From NCBI RefSeq assembly GCF_000003815.2, contig NW_023365695.1:35435-83769 (forward strand): a stretch of DNA of 48,335 nucleotides. Direction: 5' to 3'. Positions 13,601 to 23,640 of the stretch are shown here, in pieces; position 1 is the stretch's first letter; each line of letters opens with the position of its first letter. Source of the DNA: Branchiostoma floridae. Taxonomy: Eukaryota; Chordata; Leptocardii; Amphioxiformes; Branchiostomatidae. The translations under genes were made by a program, and so were the position numbers. Under the pieces are notes generated by a model. That model made no database searches. It worked only from the letters and a program-made list of their open reading frames with translations, and was not told the origin of the DNA.

Positions 13601-16600
13601 CATCATTGTAGATTCTACAGTAAATACATGTACAGGGCTTGCAGGGCTCAAAATACCAGGTTAGTGCAGGTATTTTTGGTGTCTACTTGCACCTAACCTG
13701 CACTGGTCCATGTACTGGGTTTTAATGTGAGTGTGGCATGTCTCATAATGTGTGCAGGCACATAGATTAACTCTGGCAGCTGATGGCACCATGCAGGGCT
13801 CGAAATGCCCCCTGTATATGCAGGTTAGTGCAGGTAAAATTGGAGCTGTGCAGGTATTTCTGGTGTCTACCAGCACCTAACCTGCACTGGTAGATGTACT
13901 GGGTTTTATACATAAATGTCATACGATGTAGGTGTATGTGGATTGTTATCAGCAGTATTGAATGTTACCCCGAGCAATACCCACTATAAAGTATAAAAGA
14001 AAAAAAATAGTAATGGTTCCTGAACAATTTTAGTATGATCCATACTTCCTAGATTCAGAGTGGTGCAGGTAAAATTTGTCTGTTGCAGGTAATTTTTAAT
14101 GTTACCTGCACCGGTACCAGTGCAGGTATTCAGAAAAAAGTATTTCGAGCCCTGCCATGTCATGTTAGCGCATTACTGTAGATTCTAAAGAAGATACATG
14201 CAAGGCTGGAAATGCCAGATGCATAATTATGCACTTTTGTTGGAGCTGTGTAGCTGATTTTTGATTTTATATCATGTAGATTTTATTTAAAAATACTTAT
14301 TTGTAACTTCAGGAAATGTTGACATTTTCAAATCATGACATCCAATAATTTTCTCGTGTGACCTTGTGAGTTTTATTGTAGCTTTAATTCTATTGCTGAC
14401 AACAATTTCAAGGTGGAAATATACCGATCTATTCCGACATTGAACACTGAGTCAGATACTAGTGTTTCCATCCTTTTCTTGAATAATGTGTCTAAAAACA
14501 CTATGATCTACTTGACGTGTGTATATTCTCCTGGCAAATATTTGATACTAAATATTTACTGAAATCATGGTTGATTCTCACTCAATGTACTGAATTGTAC
14601 AGAATTATATTTTTATTATCAAATGGTCCTTTTGACGTACATGCAATCTCTCGGCTGATACATGCAGTGACTATAATGATTGTACTCTAATGGGGAAAAG
14701 TATTTGCCAGTGATCATTTCACATTAGGAACTGGCTTCCAAATCACATCTAGTCGATCACCTGAGAACATGTCGTTGTAAAGTGATACCCTAAATCCCTC
14801 TCTGCGCCCGCTAATGGAGTTTGTCTGGGTAACATTTTTTTTGTCACGTTATTTTCAATTTCAGGGCAGATGAGATAGATTCTGTGGTTCATAAGTCTTA
14901 AAATTAAAGACAAATACAGCAAAAGTTTTTGTGGCATTAAACAAAATAATATGAAAACCTGCTCTCCAACAAGATCTCTTCAGTGTCACTGATGAAAGAT
15001 ACTGTAAATGCAGATTCTGAAACATTCACAGTGGCTTTATCAGTTTATGTTCACGGTTTTTGCGTTGCCAATTCACTGCGAACTTAAAACGACTGTGAAA
15101 ATTTTTCCATGGCAGTAAGAGACTACAGTGCATGGTGCTACCGCGAACTCAAAACCGCCACAAAAAGTCCTTTTTCCCGCTAGTGTGAAATTAAATCCCC
15201 ACAAAATTAATTGCATTTACAGTAGTGGATACGGGAAACGTTGCTATCTGGCATGACTAATGCTGTGTGCATCAGCTGCGTGTGGCAGCGCCTTGGGGAA
15301 GAGTTCCCTGCCATCAATTCCCAGATCCTGCAGTCAGGGCTTGTCTATTAGAATTACTGAAAGGACACAAGAAACATTTGAATTGAATATTGTATCAAGA
15401 CAGGCCTTTCATTAATGTAGGTAAAATAGCTGGAAAAATCCACAGGCTAGACATTTTTAAAAACCTAGTACAAGTACAAGTACAAGAGTTACCAACCTAG
15501 GATTGATGTGTTCAAAAATTCGTATTTTCCCATAACTATAGTAGAGTGGAATTTGCTATCACCAAGCACAGTAGGGACATCATCTCTGGATAGTTTTAAA
15601 GAACGCTTGCAGATAGATGTGCAAAAGTTAGGGGTAACGAGTCGTTCGGTGTAATATAACCAGCTGCTGCCGCGCCGCGTGCCTGCGAAGCTGGTGTGTT
15701 ACGCCGAAGGGCGGTTATACCGGTTATATAGATACAGATACAGAAGCTGGTGTGTTACGCCGAAGGGTGGTTATACCGGCTATATAGATACAGATACAGA
15801 AGCTGGTGTGTTACGCCGAAGGGCGGTTATACCGGCTATATAGGTACAGATACAGAAGCTGGTGTGTTACGCCGAAGGGCGGTTATACCGGCTATATAGA
15901 TACAGATACAGAAGCTGGTGTGTTACGCCGAAGGGTGGTTATACCGGCTATATAGATACAGATACAGAAGCTGGTGTGTTACGCCGAAGGGCGGTTATAC
16001 CGGCTATATAGGTACAGATACAGAAGCTGGTGTGTTACGCCGAAGGGCGGTTATACCGGCTATATAGATACAGATACAGAAGCTGGTGTGTTACGCCGAG
16101 GGGTGGTTATGCCGGCTATATAGATACAGATACAGAAGCTGGTGTGTTACGCCGAAGGGTGGTTAAACCGGCTATATAGATACAGATACAGAAGCTAGTG
16201 TGTTACGCCGAAGGGCGGTTATACCGGCTATATAGGTACAGATACAGAAGCTGGTGTGTTACGCCGAAGGGTGGTTATACCGGCTATATAGATACAGATA
16301 CAGAAGCTGGTGTGTTACGCCGAAGGGCGGTTATACCGGCTATATAGGTACAGATACAGAAGCTGGTGTGTTACGCCGAAGGGCGGTTATACCGGCTATA
16401 TAGATACAGATACAGAAGCTGGTGTGTTACGCCGAAGGGCGGTTATACCGGCTATATAGGTACAGATACAGAAGCTGGTGTGTTACGCCGAAGGGCGGTT
16501 ATACCGGCTATATAGATACAGATACAGAGGCATTAAACCTGAGTAACAATTTATCTTCTGTATCCTTGTTCAACCTTTGACACTTACCTTTACCCTTTAA

Positions 16601-17802
16601 CCTCTGCAGAAGAACATCTTGACCTTCCACAGAAGATCCTTGACCTGTCCTTGAAGGTGCTTAAGACATGGCATAAGTACTTGACTCACACGGCATTAAT
16701 TCCGAGTAACAATTTACCTGATCTGTATCCTTGTTCAACCTCTGACACTGACCTTTAACCTTTCTGACCTTCACAGAGGACCATATTGACCTTCCGCAAA
16801 AGATCCTTGACCTGTCCTTGAAGGTGCTTAAGACATGGCGGAAGTACTTGACTCACACGGCATTAAATCCGAGTAACAATTTATCTCATCTGTATCCTTG
16901 TTCAACCTCTGACACTGACCTTAACCTTTCTGACCTTCACAGACGACCATCTTGACCTTGCCCAGAAGATCCTTCACCTGTCCCTGAAGATGTCAGGGAA
17001 GTATATATACTGGACTCAAACGGCATTGAACCTGAGTAACAATTTATCTCATCTACTACTGACACTGACCTTTACCCTTTGACGTCCACAGATGACCATC
17101 TTGACCTCCCCCAGAAGATCCTTGACCTGTCCTTGAAGGTGCTGAAGACGTCTGGTAAGTACTGGACTCACGGCGCCAACACCAACGACGTTCCTCAGAA
17201 GTTTGAGGAGCAGCTCAAGCAGCTTCCGAAGCCCGTCGACTTCTTAAAGGAAGTGATCGCCATCCCGTCTTACCACGAGCTGTATCCTTTCTTAGATATT
17301 ATCAGAAATGGTTTTCGTACGTCTTATCACGAGCTGTATCCTTTTCTTGGAGAAATTACAGATTTCTTATTAGTGCAAAATATCAGTAATGGTTTTGTTA
17401 TGGTAAATCTTATTGCTCTTGAAACTGTTGTGTTTCTAGTTTTGCTTTTTTTTTGCGATGTAACCGGACTCAACAGCAATTTCATGACCCATTCCATGGC
17501 TGCCTTGAATGAGAACTGCTTCATCTGCAAACTCAAAACACCACCAACCCCCCCCCCCCTCTCTTCCTTCTGAATTCAAAGTAGACCAACAGTGACTGCA
17601 ATAGTGAATCAATGTTATATGACATTGTATGAATTCACTTATAAACTTTAAGGAACAGTGAAGACTTCTTCTTGGGTCATCACGCTAATCTGTAAGAAGA
17701 TTAAATGACTTAACCTGAATATTGTATTAAAATTGACAAACAGATTATCCTTAACCTCATCTTCTTAGCTGGGTCTTCTACACCATATGGAAGAAGTCTT
17801 AG
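4591..17802 (+). CDS. SMS: spermine synthase, 3' four exons (gene span)
   Basis: Known: this aminopropyltransferase moves aminopropyl from decarboxylated S-adenosylmethionine to spermidine, giving spermine in the cytosol. Coding exons: 4591-4676, 5196-5307, 17092-17281 and 17769-17802. All junctions are GT..AG and in phase, giving about 139 C-terminal residues. Seen: [10 protein letters not shown] follows the acidic cofactor-binding residue; [14 protein letters not shown] carries the catalytic Asp region that marks spermine rather than spermidine synthases; PSYHE keeps the Glu matching the substrate-binding Glu near the C-terminus; the end is [11 protein letters not shown], matching the vertebrate tail. 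The first roughly 230 residues, including the GGGDGG cofactor loop, were not found here. The intron at 5308-17091 is 11.8 kb of repeats. AATAAA at 18095 is a candidate poly(A) signal. Confidence 0.9.
4750..4835 (+). repeat. LINE 3'-tail fragment
   Basis: AAAGGGCGGTTATACCGGCT followed by a degenerate GATACA-type tail matches the 56-bp unit of the array at 15689-16529. It is a solo, mutated copy about 75 bp after an SMS exon. Confidence 0.7.
5196..5307 (+). CDS. SMS: spermine synthase catalytic-Asp exon
   Basis: Acceptor CTCTCCCTTAG, donor ACAG|GTAAGA, 112 nt, entering in phase 0 and leaving in phase 1. It encodes [17 protein letters not shown] and [14 protein letters not shown]. The NDLT Asp is the catalytic residue of the family. 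Confidence 0.92.
5435..5545. repeat. dispersed repeat (partner at 47455-47565)
   Basis: TATATGGTGACCAGCCCC, then CAGCTCTGTCCTGC, a CCACAGGGT block and ATGGTGACAGC, recur in the same order near 47465-47570. Family unknown. Confidence 0.65.
5757..7275 (+). repeat. tandem array, about 5 units of about 300-350 bp
   Basis: A TTTCTGACTTGAAACACCTG-like landmark recurs at about 5780, 6077, 6390, 6716 and 7069. Each unit also carries GTGTTGGCATTTATCCCAG, TTTCTGATCATCTCACATGA and AGAAAAAGACACAGTAGACA. Units differ by substitutions and small indels, and one unit has an internal partial duplication near 6770. Open frames inside are not conserved between units. Confidence 0.9.
7276..8180. other. SMS intron, no gene recognised
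   Basis: Mixed composition with a GC-richer patch at about 7430-7560. The open frames (for example 7739-8050 minus) show no family motif. I see nothing further to support here. Confidence 0.4.
8190..9230 (+). repeat. tandem array, about 4 units of about 288 bp
   Basis: The landmark CACCAGAGTGCACCTATTCT and its variants recur near 8205, 8492, 8779 and 9070. Each unit also has GGGGAGATGACCCTACAAGC, GCTGTAGAATTT and GTTGTGCACCCCAGTGATTT. It is unrelated to the 5757-7275 array. Confidence 0.9.
9235..9700. other. SMS intron, small GGTTT microsatellite
   Basis: Unique-looking intronic DNA. The only structure seen is a short (GGTTT)n run around 9500-9520. Confidence 0.5.
9860..10115. repeat. dispersed repeat, copy 2 (partner near 2085-2450)
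   Basis: TGGATTTTGAATGG, TCCTGCATTTTGAGG and a CTGTTTTGGTGAA block occur in the same order as at 2115-2290. Confidence 0.6.
10226..11385 (+). repeat. tandem array, 4 units of about 335-370 bp
   Basis: GGTTATCTGTGGCTTGTATG starts units near 10227, 10598, 10934 and 11285. Each unit continues with TGCTGTCGAACGGCAGCTGT, GATATCTGTATATCATCTGT and a TTTTAGGGATTTCATACAAG block. The GAACGGCAGCTGTT core is itself partly palindromic. Confidence 0.9.
11690..12720. repeat. cluster of foldback and tandem repeat modules
   Basis: The module CTGTTCAGCACCAGGGACAG occurs in direct orientation near 12210, 12345 and 12620, and inverted and diverged near 11697. A palindrome is centred near 11795 (ACACACTTAGT / ACTAAGTGTGT). 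CAAGCAACTGGATATGATTT modules at about 12037 and 12492 belong to the foldback family at 34161. The CAGCACCAGGGACAGG module also occurs near 41840 and 41978. Confidence 0.7.
12800..13360 (+). repeat. diverged tandem duplication, period about 230 bp
   Basis: About 13010-13120 recurs at about 13200-13350. Shared landmarks are ACAGCAAGAAAGTCA, CATGAACC, and CTGCCTCATCCAATTATGAC. No coding signal is seen. Confidence 0.65.
13641..14155. repeat. element with terminal inverted repeats
   Basis: The ends GCAGGGCTCAAAATAC (13641) and GTATTTCGAGCCCTGC (14140-14155) are inverted repeats. The interior has several GTGCAGGTA / CCTGCACTGG modules. A weaker relative is seen near 34930-35060. Confidence 0.65.
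14160..14999. other. SMS intron, nothing recognised
   Basis: AT-rich DNA. The minus-strand frame 14749-14937 has no recognisable motif. Confidence 0.4.
15000..15224. mobile_element. MITE-like foldback element
   Basis: The termini TACTGTAAATGCA and TGCATTTACAGTA are inverted. The interior is a long imperfect palindrome with CGCGAACTCAAAACCGCC and its reverse. A second family member with the same termini lies at 44543-44740, so this is a dispersed family. No coding capacity is seen. Confidence 0.8.
15481..15654 (+). pseudogene. non-LTR retrotransposon reverse transcriptase, C-terminal end
   Basis: A 57-codon frame ending at TAA (15652-15654) reads [18 protein letters not shown] then [18 protein letters not shown]. 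The pattern aromatic-FP..I..WN.LP followed by SFK..L is the usual C-terminus of LINE-type ORF2 proteins. Everything upstream is missing, as in a typical 5'-truncated insertion. The clade is not assigned. Confidence 0.75.
15689..16529 (+). repeat. 56-bp minisatellite built from a LINE 3' tail, 15 units
   Basis: The unit starts AGCTGGTGTGTTACGCCGAA, continues GGGCGGTTATACCGGCTATA and ends with a GATACA-rich tail. Fifteen near-identical units follow the LINE stop codon directly, so the retrotransposon 3' UTR seems to have been amplified in place. Two diagnostic positions (GGGCGG/GGGTGG and TAGATA/TAGGTA) give three unit types in the order ABC ABC AB BC BCA CA, a partial trimeric higher-order pattern of 168 bp. 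Confidence 0.93.
16610..16672 (+). pseudogene. partial copy 1 of spermine synthase exon 17092-17281
   Basis: Acceptor CTCTGCAG, then a phase-correct frame reading [20 protein letters not shown], nearly identical to the working exon. The frame then diverges (WHKYLTH where the exon has SGKYWTH) and runs on without the exon's 3' half or a donor. Confidence 0.85.
16777..16839 (+). pseudogene. partial copy 2 of spermine synthase exon 17092-17281
   Basis: Acceptor CTTCACAG, phase-correct frame [20 protein letters not shown] then WRKYLTH. The spacing from copy 1 is 167 bp. Confidence 0.85.
16943..17000 (+). pseudogene. partial copy 3 of spermine synthase exon 17092-17281
   Basis: Acceptor CTTCACAG, frame [16 protein letters not shown]. 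The VLKT codons are missing and the frame resumes with SGKY. The spacing is 166 bp from copy 2 and 149 bp to the working exon. The 3' flank (GCATTGAACCTGAGTAACAA) is shared with the other copies. Confidence 0.82.
17092..17281 (+). CDS. SMS: spermine synthase penultimate exon
   Basis: Acceptor GTCCACAG, donor GAGCT|GTATCC. The frame reads [20 protein letters not shown] then [13 protein letters not shown] and VIAIPSYHE. The open frame continues past 17281, but the family requires ELWVFYT next, which the exon at 17769 supplies in phase. Reading on into [12 protein letters not shown] would therefore be intron read-through. Confidence 0.9.
17320..17335 (+). pseudogene. copy of the spermine synthase exon end with donor
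   Basis: CGTCTTATCACGAGCT followed by GTATCC repeats the last 16 exon bases and the donor, 54 bp downstream of the real junction. The flanking intron (TATCAG..AATGGTTTT) is repeated too. Confidence 0.75.
17769..17802 (+). CDS. SMS: spermine synthase terminal exon
   Basis: Acceptor TTCTTAG, then a frame giving [11 protein letters not shown] and TAG (17800-17802). It is short, but is the diagnostic end of vertebrate spermine synthases (WVFYTVWKK). Its phase matches the donor at 17282. Confidence 0.88.
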
Positions 17803-19959
17803 AGTGTCAAGAGTGTCAAGAAAACGAGACGTTTCTCCTAGAACTACCTGCAGACTACAGCTCACTACATTTTCCCATCTAAAGATGTCTGAGTACAACT
17901 TTACAGAACTTCTGTAGACGGTTAACTTTCTGTTCTTGTCAGTCAACTCAAGTTTGGAACAGTGTACTTTAACACTACAATCCAAGCCTTGGTTGATAAG
18001 TTTATACTTTATGTAGATTTTTCAAAAAGATCTATTATATAAATTAATAGTATGTAAATTTCTGATGCAATTTTATAGGATTTAGGGGAGGGTGAATAAA
18101 ATTTATCAGTTTTAGAGTAAATTTTATTAACATTTTCGTTTAAAAAAAATTGGAAGACAGCAACTATTGAATCCTACTCACCATTGATAGTGAAAATTAT
18201 ATTCTGTGTTTTGCCAGTTAAATCTAGAAATAGATACATTTGCAATACTTTTGAATCCCCCATCTGCAGTGTGAATGGAGCTTTAATTAGAGTAGAGATT
18301 TAAGAGTTCTCTACTTTTAAGAGTGTTGCTTTGTAGAAATTCTTTGTACTTGGAGTACTCTGAGTTACTCTCCAAGCAGAGGTTCTACTCTGGCTTATTT
18401 TGTGTGACACTGTGTGTTTTTTTTGGCCGGTAGACTTAAAAAAAAACAGGTCAAAAAGCCAGTCGAAACCTGACCGCTAATCAGTTTTTTCCCACCCTAC
18501 AGCAGAACACCACGTTCATCTCTTAATAACTATGCACAACATTGTTAACTATCGGCACTGTTCAACTGTGACGTTCACATGTGCAAATGTACTAGAGTAC
18601 ACTGCACAATATGCATACAATTCCTGTCAAAACTGGGCTCGAAATTCAGTTTTAGGTGTAGGTGCATAGCAATTATCCACAGATGATTTAAATCAAAAGT
18701 AAATTGTCAGCAAAATAATAAGCAAAAGGATATGCTGTATACTGGTGCACAATAATGTACATTTACGTGTGACCGTGACACAACTGTCTAGTAAGTGATA
18801 TAGCTCAAAACTCACAATTTGTTGTACCAAATGACTTATGTGCGCTATGGTATTATATTCAATTTGGTTATGTTTATGTAAGTTAGTTTGTAGTCTGTGT
18901 TATCTTGAAAAATTCAGGGCTAATTATTTGAATTTAGCCAAACACTAAAGGGACATACAAGAAACTTGCACTGGCTGTTAGTTTATAGATCATATATCGG
19001 CAATGTTTCAACACTTGATAGTATGTAAAGTTTAAAGAAAAAATTGCAATTGACATTTTCACATGTTGGTGTGTGTTAAAAGGGACTGGCATTGGAAAAT
19101 GATGCAAAGAGCCAAGTTTGCAGAATTGTTATGTTTTGACAAACAGTAACTTTAAGGCAAATTTGTGGCAATCAAAAGTAAGATTTTATAGTTTTTAAGG
19201 TATTAGTCGACAAAAGGCTAAGATAGCCTGGGTTTTTTAGATGATATGCTTGTCAAGAGGATTTTCTTTTCCTTTAAATTTAGCCCAGCCAAAACTTTGT
19301 AAATTCCTTTTATCAACAACCCTTTGAGTTTTTTCCTAATCAAACAAAAATGTGGAAGCAATAATTAACGATAGTGTGCAAAATACAGATCCACTTGACA
19401 TTTGTGTTTTACTGAAAATATATCTGCTGTATAAATGATACAAATGACAAACCAAAACTACTAAATTTAAAAGATAAGTATATGCAAGCCTAAAAGGTGT
19501 TTAATCATATTTACTATTTAGAATAGTTATCTTTGTCAAGGCTTATAAAGCTTACAGTTACAGTTGCTATTATAATAATTATTAAATCATTGTTGTTGTT
19601 GTTGTTGTTGAATGATGTATTGGAATGAAAATTGTCAAAATTGTTAACTGTTTGTCAGCATTGCCAATATGAAGCCATAAGACGACATGTTGCAAATTTT
19701 TCACTATGCACGAACTCTAAGCTGTACTTACAATGTAACTCACCACGCATGTGCATTCATTGCACAATATATATTATATACATGCATGACAAAGGAAAAC
19801 AATGTAAATGTTGTCTAGCTTTTTTGCATGGGAGTTCAAAGTTATGTGTGGTCCTATATAGTGTCAGGAACTATTTCACAGTAACTATTATAAACTACAC
19901 TTGAAAACCTTCAAAGCAATAAATAAGGTGTGTAAACTAAAGTCTTTGCTGTGGCGCTA
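17803..19959. other. SMS 3' UTR and intergenic DNA
   Basis: AATAAA at 18095-18100 is the first plausible poly(A) signal after the SMS stop. The rest is AT-rich, with a (GTT)n run near 19590-19610. No gene is recognised. Confidence 0.5.
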
Positions 19960-20178
19960 AACGCTAGTTCACCTTTATCCGCGGGGTAACCTTTATACGT
20001 TTTTTGGCAAAACAAATCAATTCGACGTGTGGTACACATGTAGTTTTAAATTGCAATATACTGAAAATATTGGAATTTTAAACTAATATCATCTGTCAAC
20101 GTGATATCCCCAAATACCCTGTTTTTAAAAGCATGCAACGGATATAGGTTACCCAACGGATAAAGGTGAACTACCGTT
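19960..20178. mobile_element. foldback MITE, copy 1
   Basis: The inverted termini AACGCTAGTTCACCTTTATCC and its imperfect reverse TAAAGGTGAACTACCGTT enclose a GGGTAACC / GGTTACCC second pair. The same termini bound 33841-34070. Confidence 0.85.
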
Positions 20179-20254
20179 CCAGTTAAAGGTATCTCAAAAG
20201 ACTGTGGCAAGTTGTCATTTTTGCTACATCCTGAATTGGATTTTTGTTACCCTC

Positions 20255-20460
20255 GACTTTATAATGGGAATATCGTGCAGAACGTCACGGTAGAAGTTTG
20301 ACTAAAAAGGGAACAAAGCACACAAAGTGTAAAAAGGTTTGTTTTTATCAGTGAAATTACCCTTCACTTAAGAATGGGGAAAATGTAGTTCTAAGTTTAA
20401 CTAAAAAGGCAACAAAACACACAAAGTGTAACAAGGTTCAGTTTTATCAGTGAAATTCGT
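20255..20460 (+). repeat. direct duplication of about 95 bp
   Basis: GGGAAC/GGCAAC followed by AAAGCACACAAAGTGTAA and GTTTTATCAGTGAAATT occurs near 20310 and again near 20405. A related piece (ACACACAAAGTGTAAAAA) lies near 42580. Confidence 0.7.
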
Positions 20461-21507
20461 TGAGCGCTCATGACATCACACAGATGCAGCAACCCTGGTA
20501 GCAAAATGCCCCACTTCTGTGAGACTCCTGGTTTAGCCGCACAAAAATGTATAAATATAGTGGATAAATTATGATATATGCTTGGTGGATAACTGTTGCA
20601 AATTGTTGCATAATGTTGCTAAAAATTATGTTACAGTACAGTATTAAGTCAAAGCTTCCCTTGGAAGTTGCTACCATTTGCCTTCATTGATTAGGGCTGT
20701 AAGACGTATGCTTAACACAGTGAATATGCATGTTGCTTGCCTTATTGGGTGAGCTTACAATTATTGGGCTATCATTTTACTACCATGTAGTATCAAGTAG
20801 CGAATACCAATCATTTTGTACCATTTCTTTATGTTTTACATAGTGCAACATATTGATATTATAATCAAATGTTACATTAAGTTTCAGATGATAGATTTTA
20901 AATGATTTATGGACTATTAGTAATTATATTACGTTTTACACGGTGATTGTAAATCTTTTACTTACTGCAATGAAGCATCGAGAGCTACAATGTACATTTG
21001 TGATATTATATTTGACTCAAGTATTTCATCTTTTTGCACCAATCTAGCACTTTAAAGTCAGTTCAGTGGTTTTATCAAAGGTTTTTATAAAACTTGCATT
21101 TTGTTGCTGGGAATGTTGAGCTGAATCTATATTCTATAATTTATGTGTAATGCTGTGCATGTAATGCATTGAAAAGTTTATTTTATTTATGTAATTTTAT
21201 TGCAGTTTTATCTATCTTTTGGTATGTCTGAAAGAGTTGAGCTTTTCAGATAAAAGATTATTATCAAAGCATATTATATATAAAGTTATACATTAATTTG
21301 TGGTGCTGCTAATGTCCTTATCTTTTTACCTTTGTTCTCTTAAAGAGAACATGCAATGCAAAATATACTAAATTGTTTTTTCCAGTATTTTCACTGAAAC
21401 TATGGGTTGTTGATGCCATGAAAATGAGATTTTCTTACAATAAAAGGTTTAAAGAGGGCATTTTGGTTGCCTGGTGTTTCCTTTATTTTGAAGTCACTCA
21501 GATGCAT
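20461..21507. other. intergenic, AT-rich
   Basis: No gene, RNA or strong repeat recognised. Confidence 0.4.
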
Positions 21508-21710
21508 GTTTGTGTATGTGTATGTGCACGAGTGTATGGTTGTGTGTGCAATTAACGCAAGCATATGCGTGTGTGTGTGCATGTAAGCGAGTGTGTATGC
21601 ATGACATTACGACTGTATGTGTGTATGTGGGTAGATGCATAGGTTTGTGCACAGGTATACGTGTGGGTAATATGTTTGTGTCAGTGTGTGTTGCCTGTGT
21701 TCTCTGCATA
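21508..21710. repeat. GT-rich low-complexity tract
   Basis: Interrupted TGTGTATG-type repeats. All long open frames here (both strands) are products of the repeat and not genes. Confidence 0.85.
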
Positions 21711-21749
21711 CTGTTCCTGGGTGTTGAACCATCCTAGAAGGCGAGGGGC

Positions 21750-22060
21750 TGGGAAGGGAGGGACCATCCATCTGACTAATTCATTTTAGGGTCCTGGCTA
21801 GGGAGGGAGAACCCATTTCGCACCAAAGGGGATGAGAGAGAGGGACCAGTCACTTCATTTGGGGTGAGTCCTGGGGAGTTTGGACCATCCATTTCTATTA
21901 AATCTAAGGATAGGAGAAAGGGAACATTCATTTCACACCAGATATTGGGTGCTGGTTGAGGGAACATCCATTGCACACTAGGTAGAGGGTGTGGGGAGAG
22001 GGAGCATCCATTTCACGTCTAGGTAGAGGGTGAGGAGGGGAAGATTATCCATTTCCTTCA
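21750..22060 (+). repeat. degenerate minisatellite, units about 50-70 bp
   Basis: CATCCATTTCACAC / AGGTAGAGGGTG / GGGAG modules recur about six times with heavy divergence. Confidence 0.65.
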
Positions 22061-22739
22061 AAATTCAAATATGGAATGTAAATTACACACCCAGTCTCGA
22101 ACTGTTTATTCAATAATTGCTGATAAAACAGGTAAAGTGTACAGGGTCGGTTGCTCAGGCACATATTTTCAATCCTGGATCATCAAGTGCCACAGGAATG
22201 CTCTACATCCAAACTGATCACAATGTCTCTTGGAAAAAAAGGACTTTTGATCTCAAATAATAACTAGAGTTCGACGAAATCATACCTTTGCCAAATGAAC
22301 CAGGTTTGTTATGTAGAAAGATGTCTGTAGACATAAGTATGCTACTCATTACATATAATTATATATGTTATTTGATTAAGTCACACCTCTATGAGTGCAA
22401 GACTGCAAGCAAAAGCTTGTGCTAAGACGATTTCATTTTGGTAGTCTAGAGCTGAGATACAATTTTTTCTGAAATTCAGAAAAATAGAATCTGTCAACCA
22501 AAACATTGAATTGGACTGGCCTGACGTTATCTTGATAACAGTGGCTCTGAGCAACCTGATACTCGAGAGTAGCAAGGACGTTGGTACTGTAAGGTCACAT
22601 TGCAGGTGGAAGATGACCCGGAAACACAAACACACAGGCACACTCCAAACTATATCTCCATTTGTCATGGAAATAACTATTAACAAAACTGCAGAAGTTT
22701 AAAACACATGGGATCAACCTATCCTCCCCAGTTTTCCGT

Positions 22740-23640
22740 CAACATAAGTCTACTGTAGTCGGTAAAAGTGATTGGCACCCAGGGGGCAAGGCTGGGTCAG
22801 CCTGCTAGCTTGATCTACTTGCCTGGCACCTGTAGCTGTCAATAAGATACGCCCGAGCAGAGGTAAGGAGAGACATTAGATTTATAAACTTCCCACATTG
22901 ATTATGCAAATTAGTTGTTAATTTGCCTAATTAGCATCTTATTATGAACGTCTTCACTTAGTCTATCCACATATAAAACATACCAAAAAGCATGATGATC
23001 CGCCAACATGTTCATATTTTCTCATTAATTATGCAAATGAGGCCATCATTTGCATAATTGATATCTATCGACATTTCTCTCCTTCCCAGCTACATATGGG
23101 ACAAGTTTTAAAGTCCTAAAAGTCAAAATCATGGAATGCAGTGGTTTTATAAATTTTCCTCATTAATTATGCAAATTAGCTGTTGATTTACATAATTAGT
23201 ATACAATTATGTAAGTCAACACTCATTCTATCTACATACCAAAAATCATGAAGATCCGTCAACACGTTGCAGAGTTATTCTCGTCCAAAGTTTGAAAGAA
23301 AATCGGCGCCTGCAGTACCAAAAAAAACGCTAGGGGGCCCAAACTCACAGCACATACTCTCTGCCCCGTGGGCTATCTACCACCCATAAATCATGACCAC
23401 AGCATGTCCAGAACACGAGATATAAAAAATTGAGTTTCCGCTGCAGTACCTTAGCAAGCCGCTAGGGGGCCCCCATCAAACTTGACCTTCGTTTTCCCGA
23501 CCCCTACCCACCTACCAAATATTATCGGGATACATCCAAGGCTTCTTGAGTTATGCTGTTAACAGACAGACAGACACACAGACACACAGACTCACAAGCC
23601 CAAAACATAACCTTAGCCATTCTGGCAAAGGTAATAATAT
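22740..23640. repeat. composite dispersed repeat with TTATGCAAAT modules
   Basis: ATTATGCAAATTAG modules recur (about 22900, 23030, 23165), separated by CATGAAGATCCGTCAACA-type modules. Two GCTAGGGGGCCC boxes and an ACAGACAGACAGACACACAG tail at 23570-23600 follow. This layout resembles interspersed repeats that I recall from many marine invertebrates. I do not assign a class. Confidence 0.6.

Noticed and set aside
15689-16529. 56-bp repeat array considered as a CRISPR-like array
   Set aside because: There are no unique spacers: units abut directly and derive from a LINE 3' tail in an animal genome.
17282-17573. Read-through of the SMS exon into a 164-residue ORF with a second SYHELYPF
   Set aside because: A donor at 17282 and a phase-matched exon encoding the conserved [11 protein letters not shown] tail show that this is intron.
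21494-21737. Cys/Val- or His/Thr-rich ORFs on both strands
   Set aside because: Product of a GT-rich low-complexity tract.
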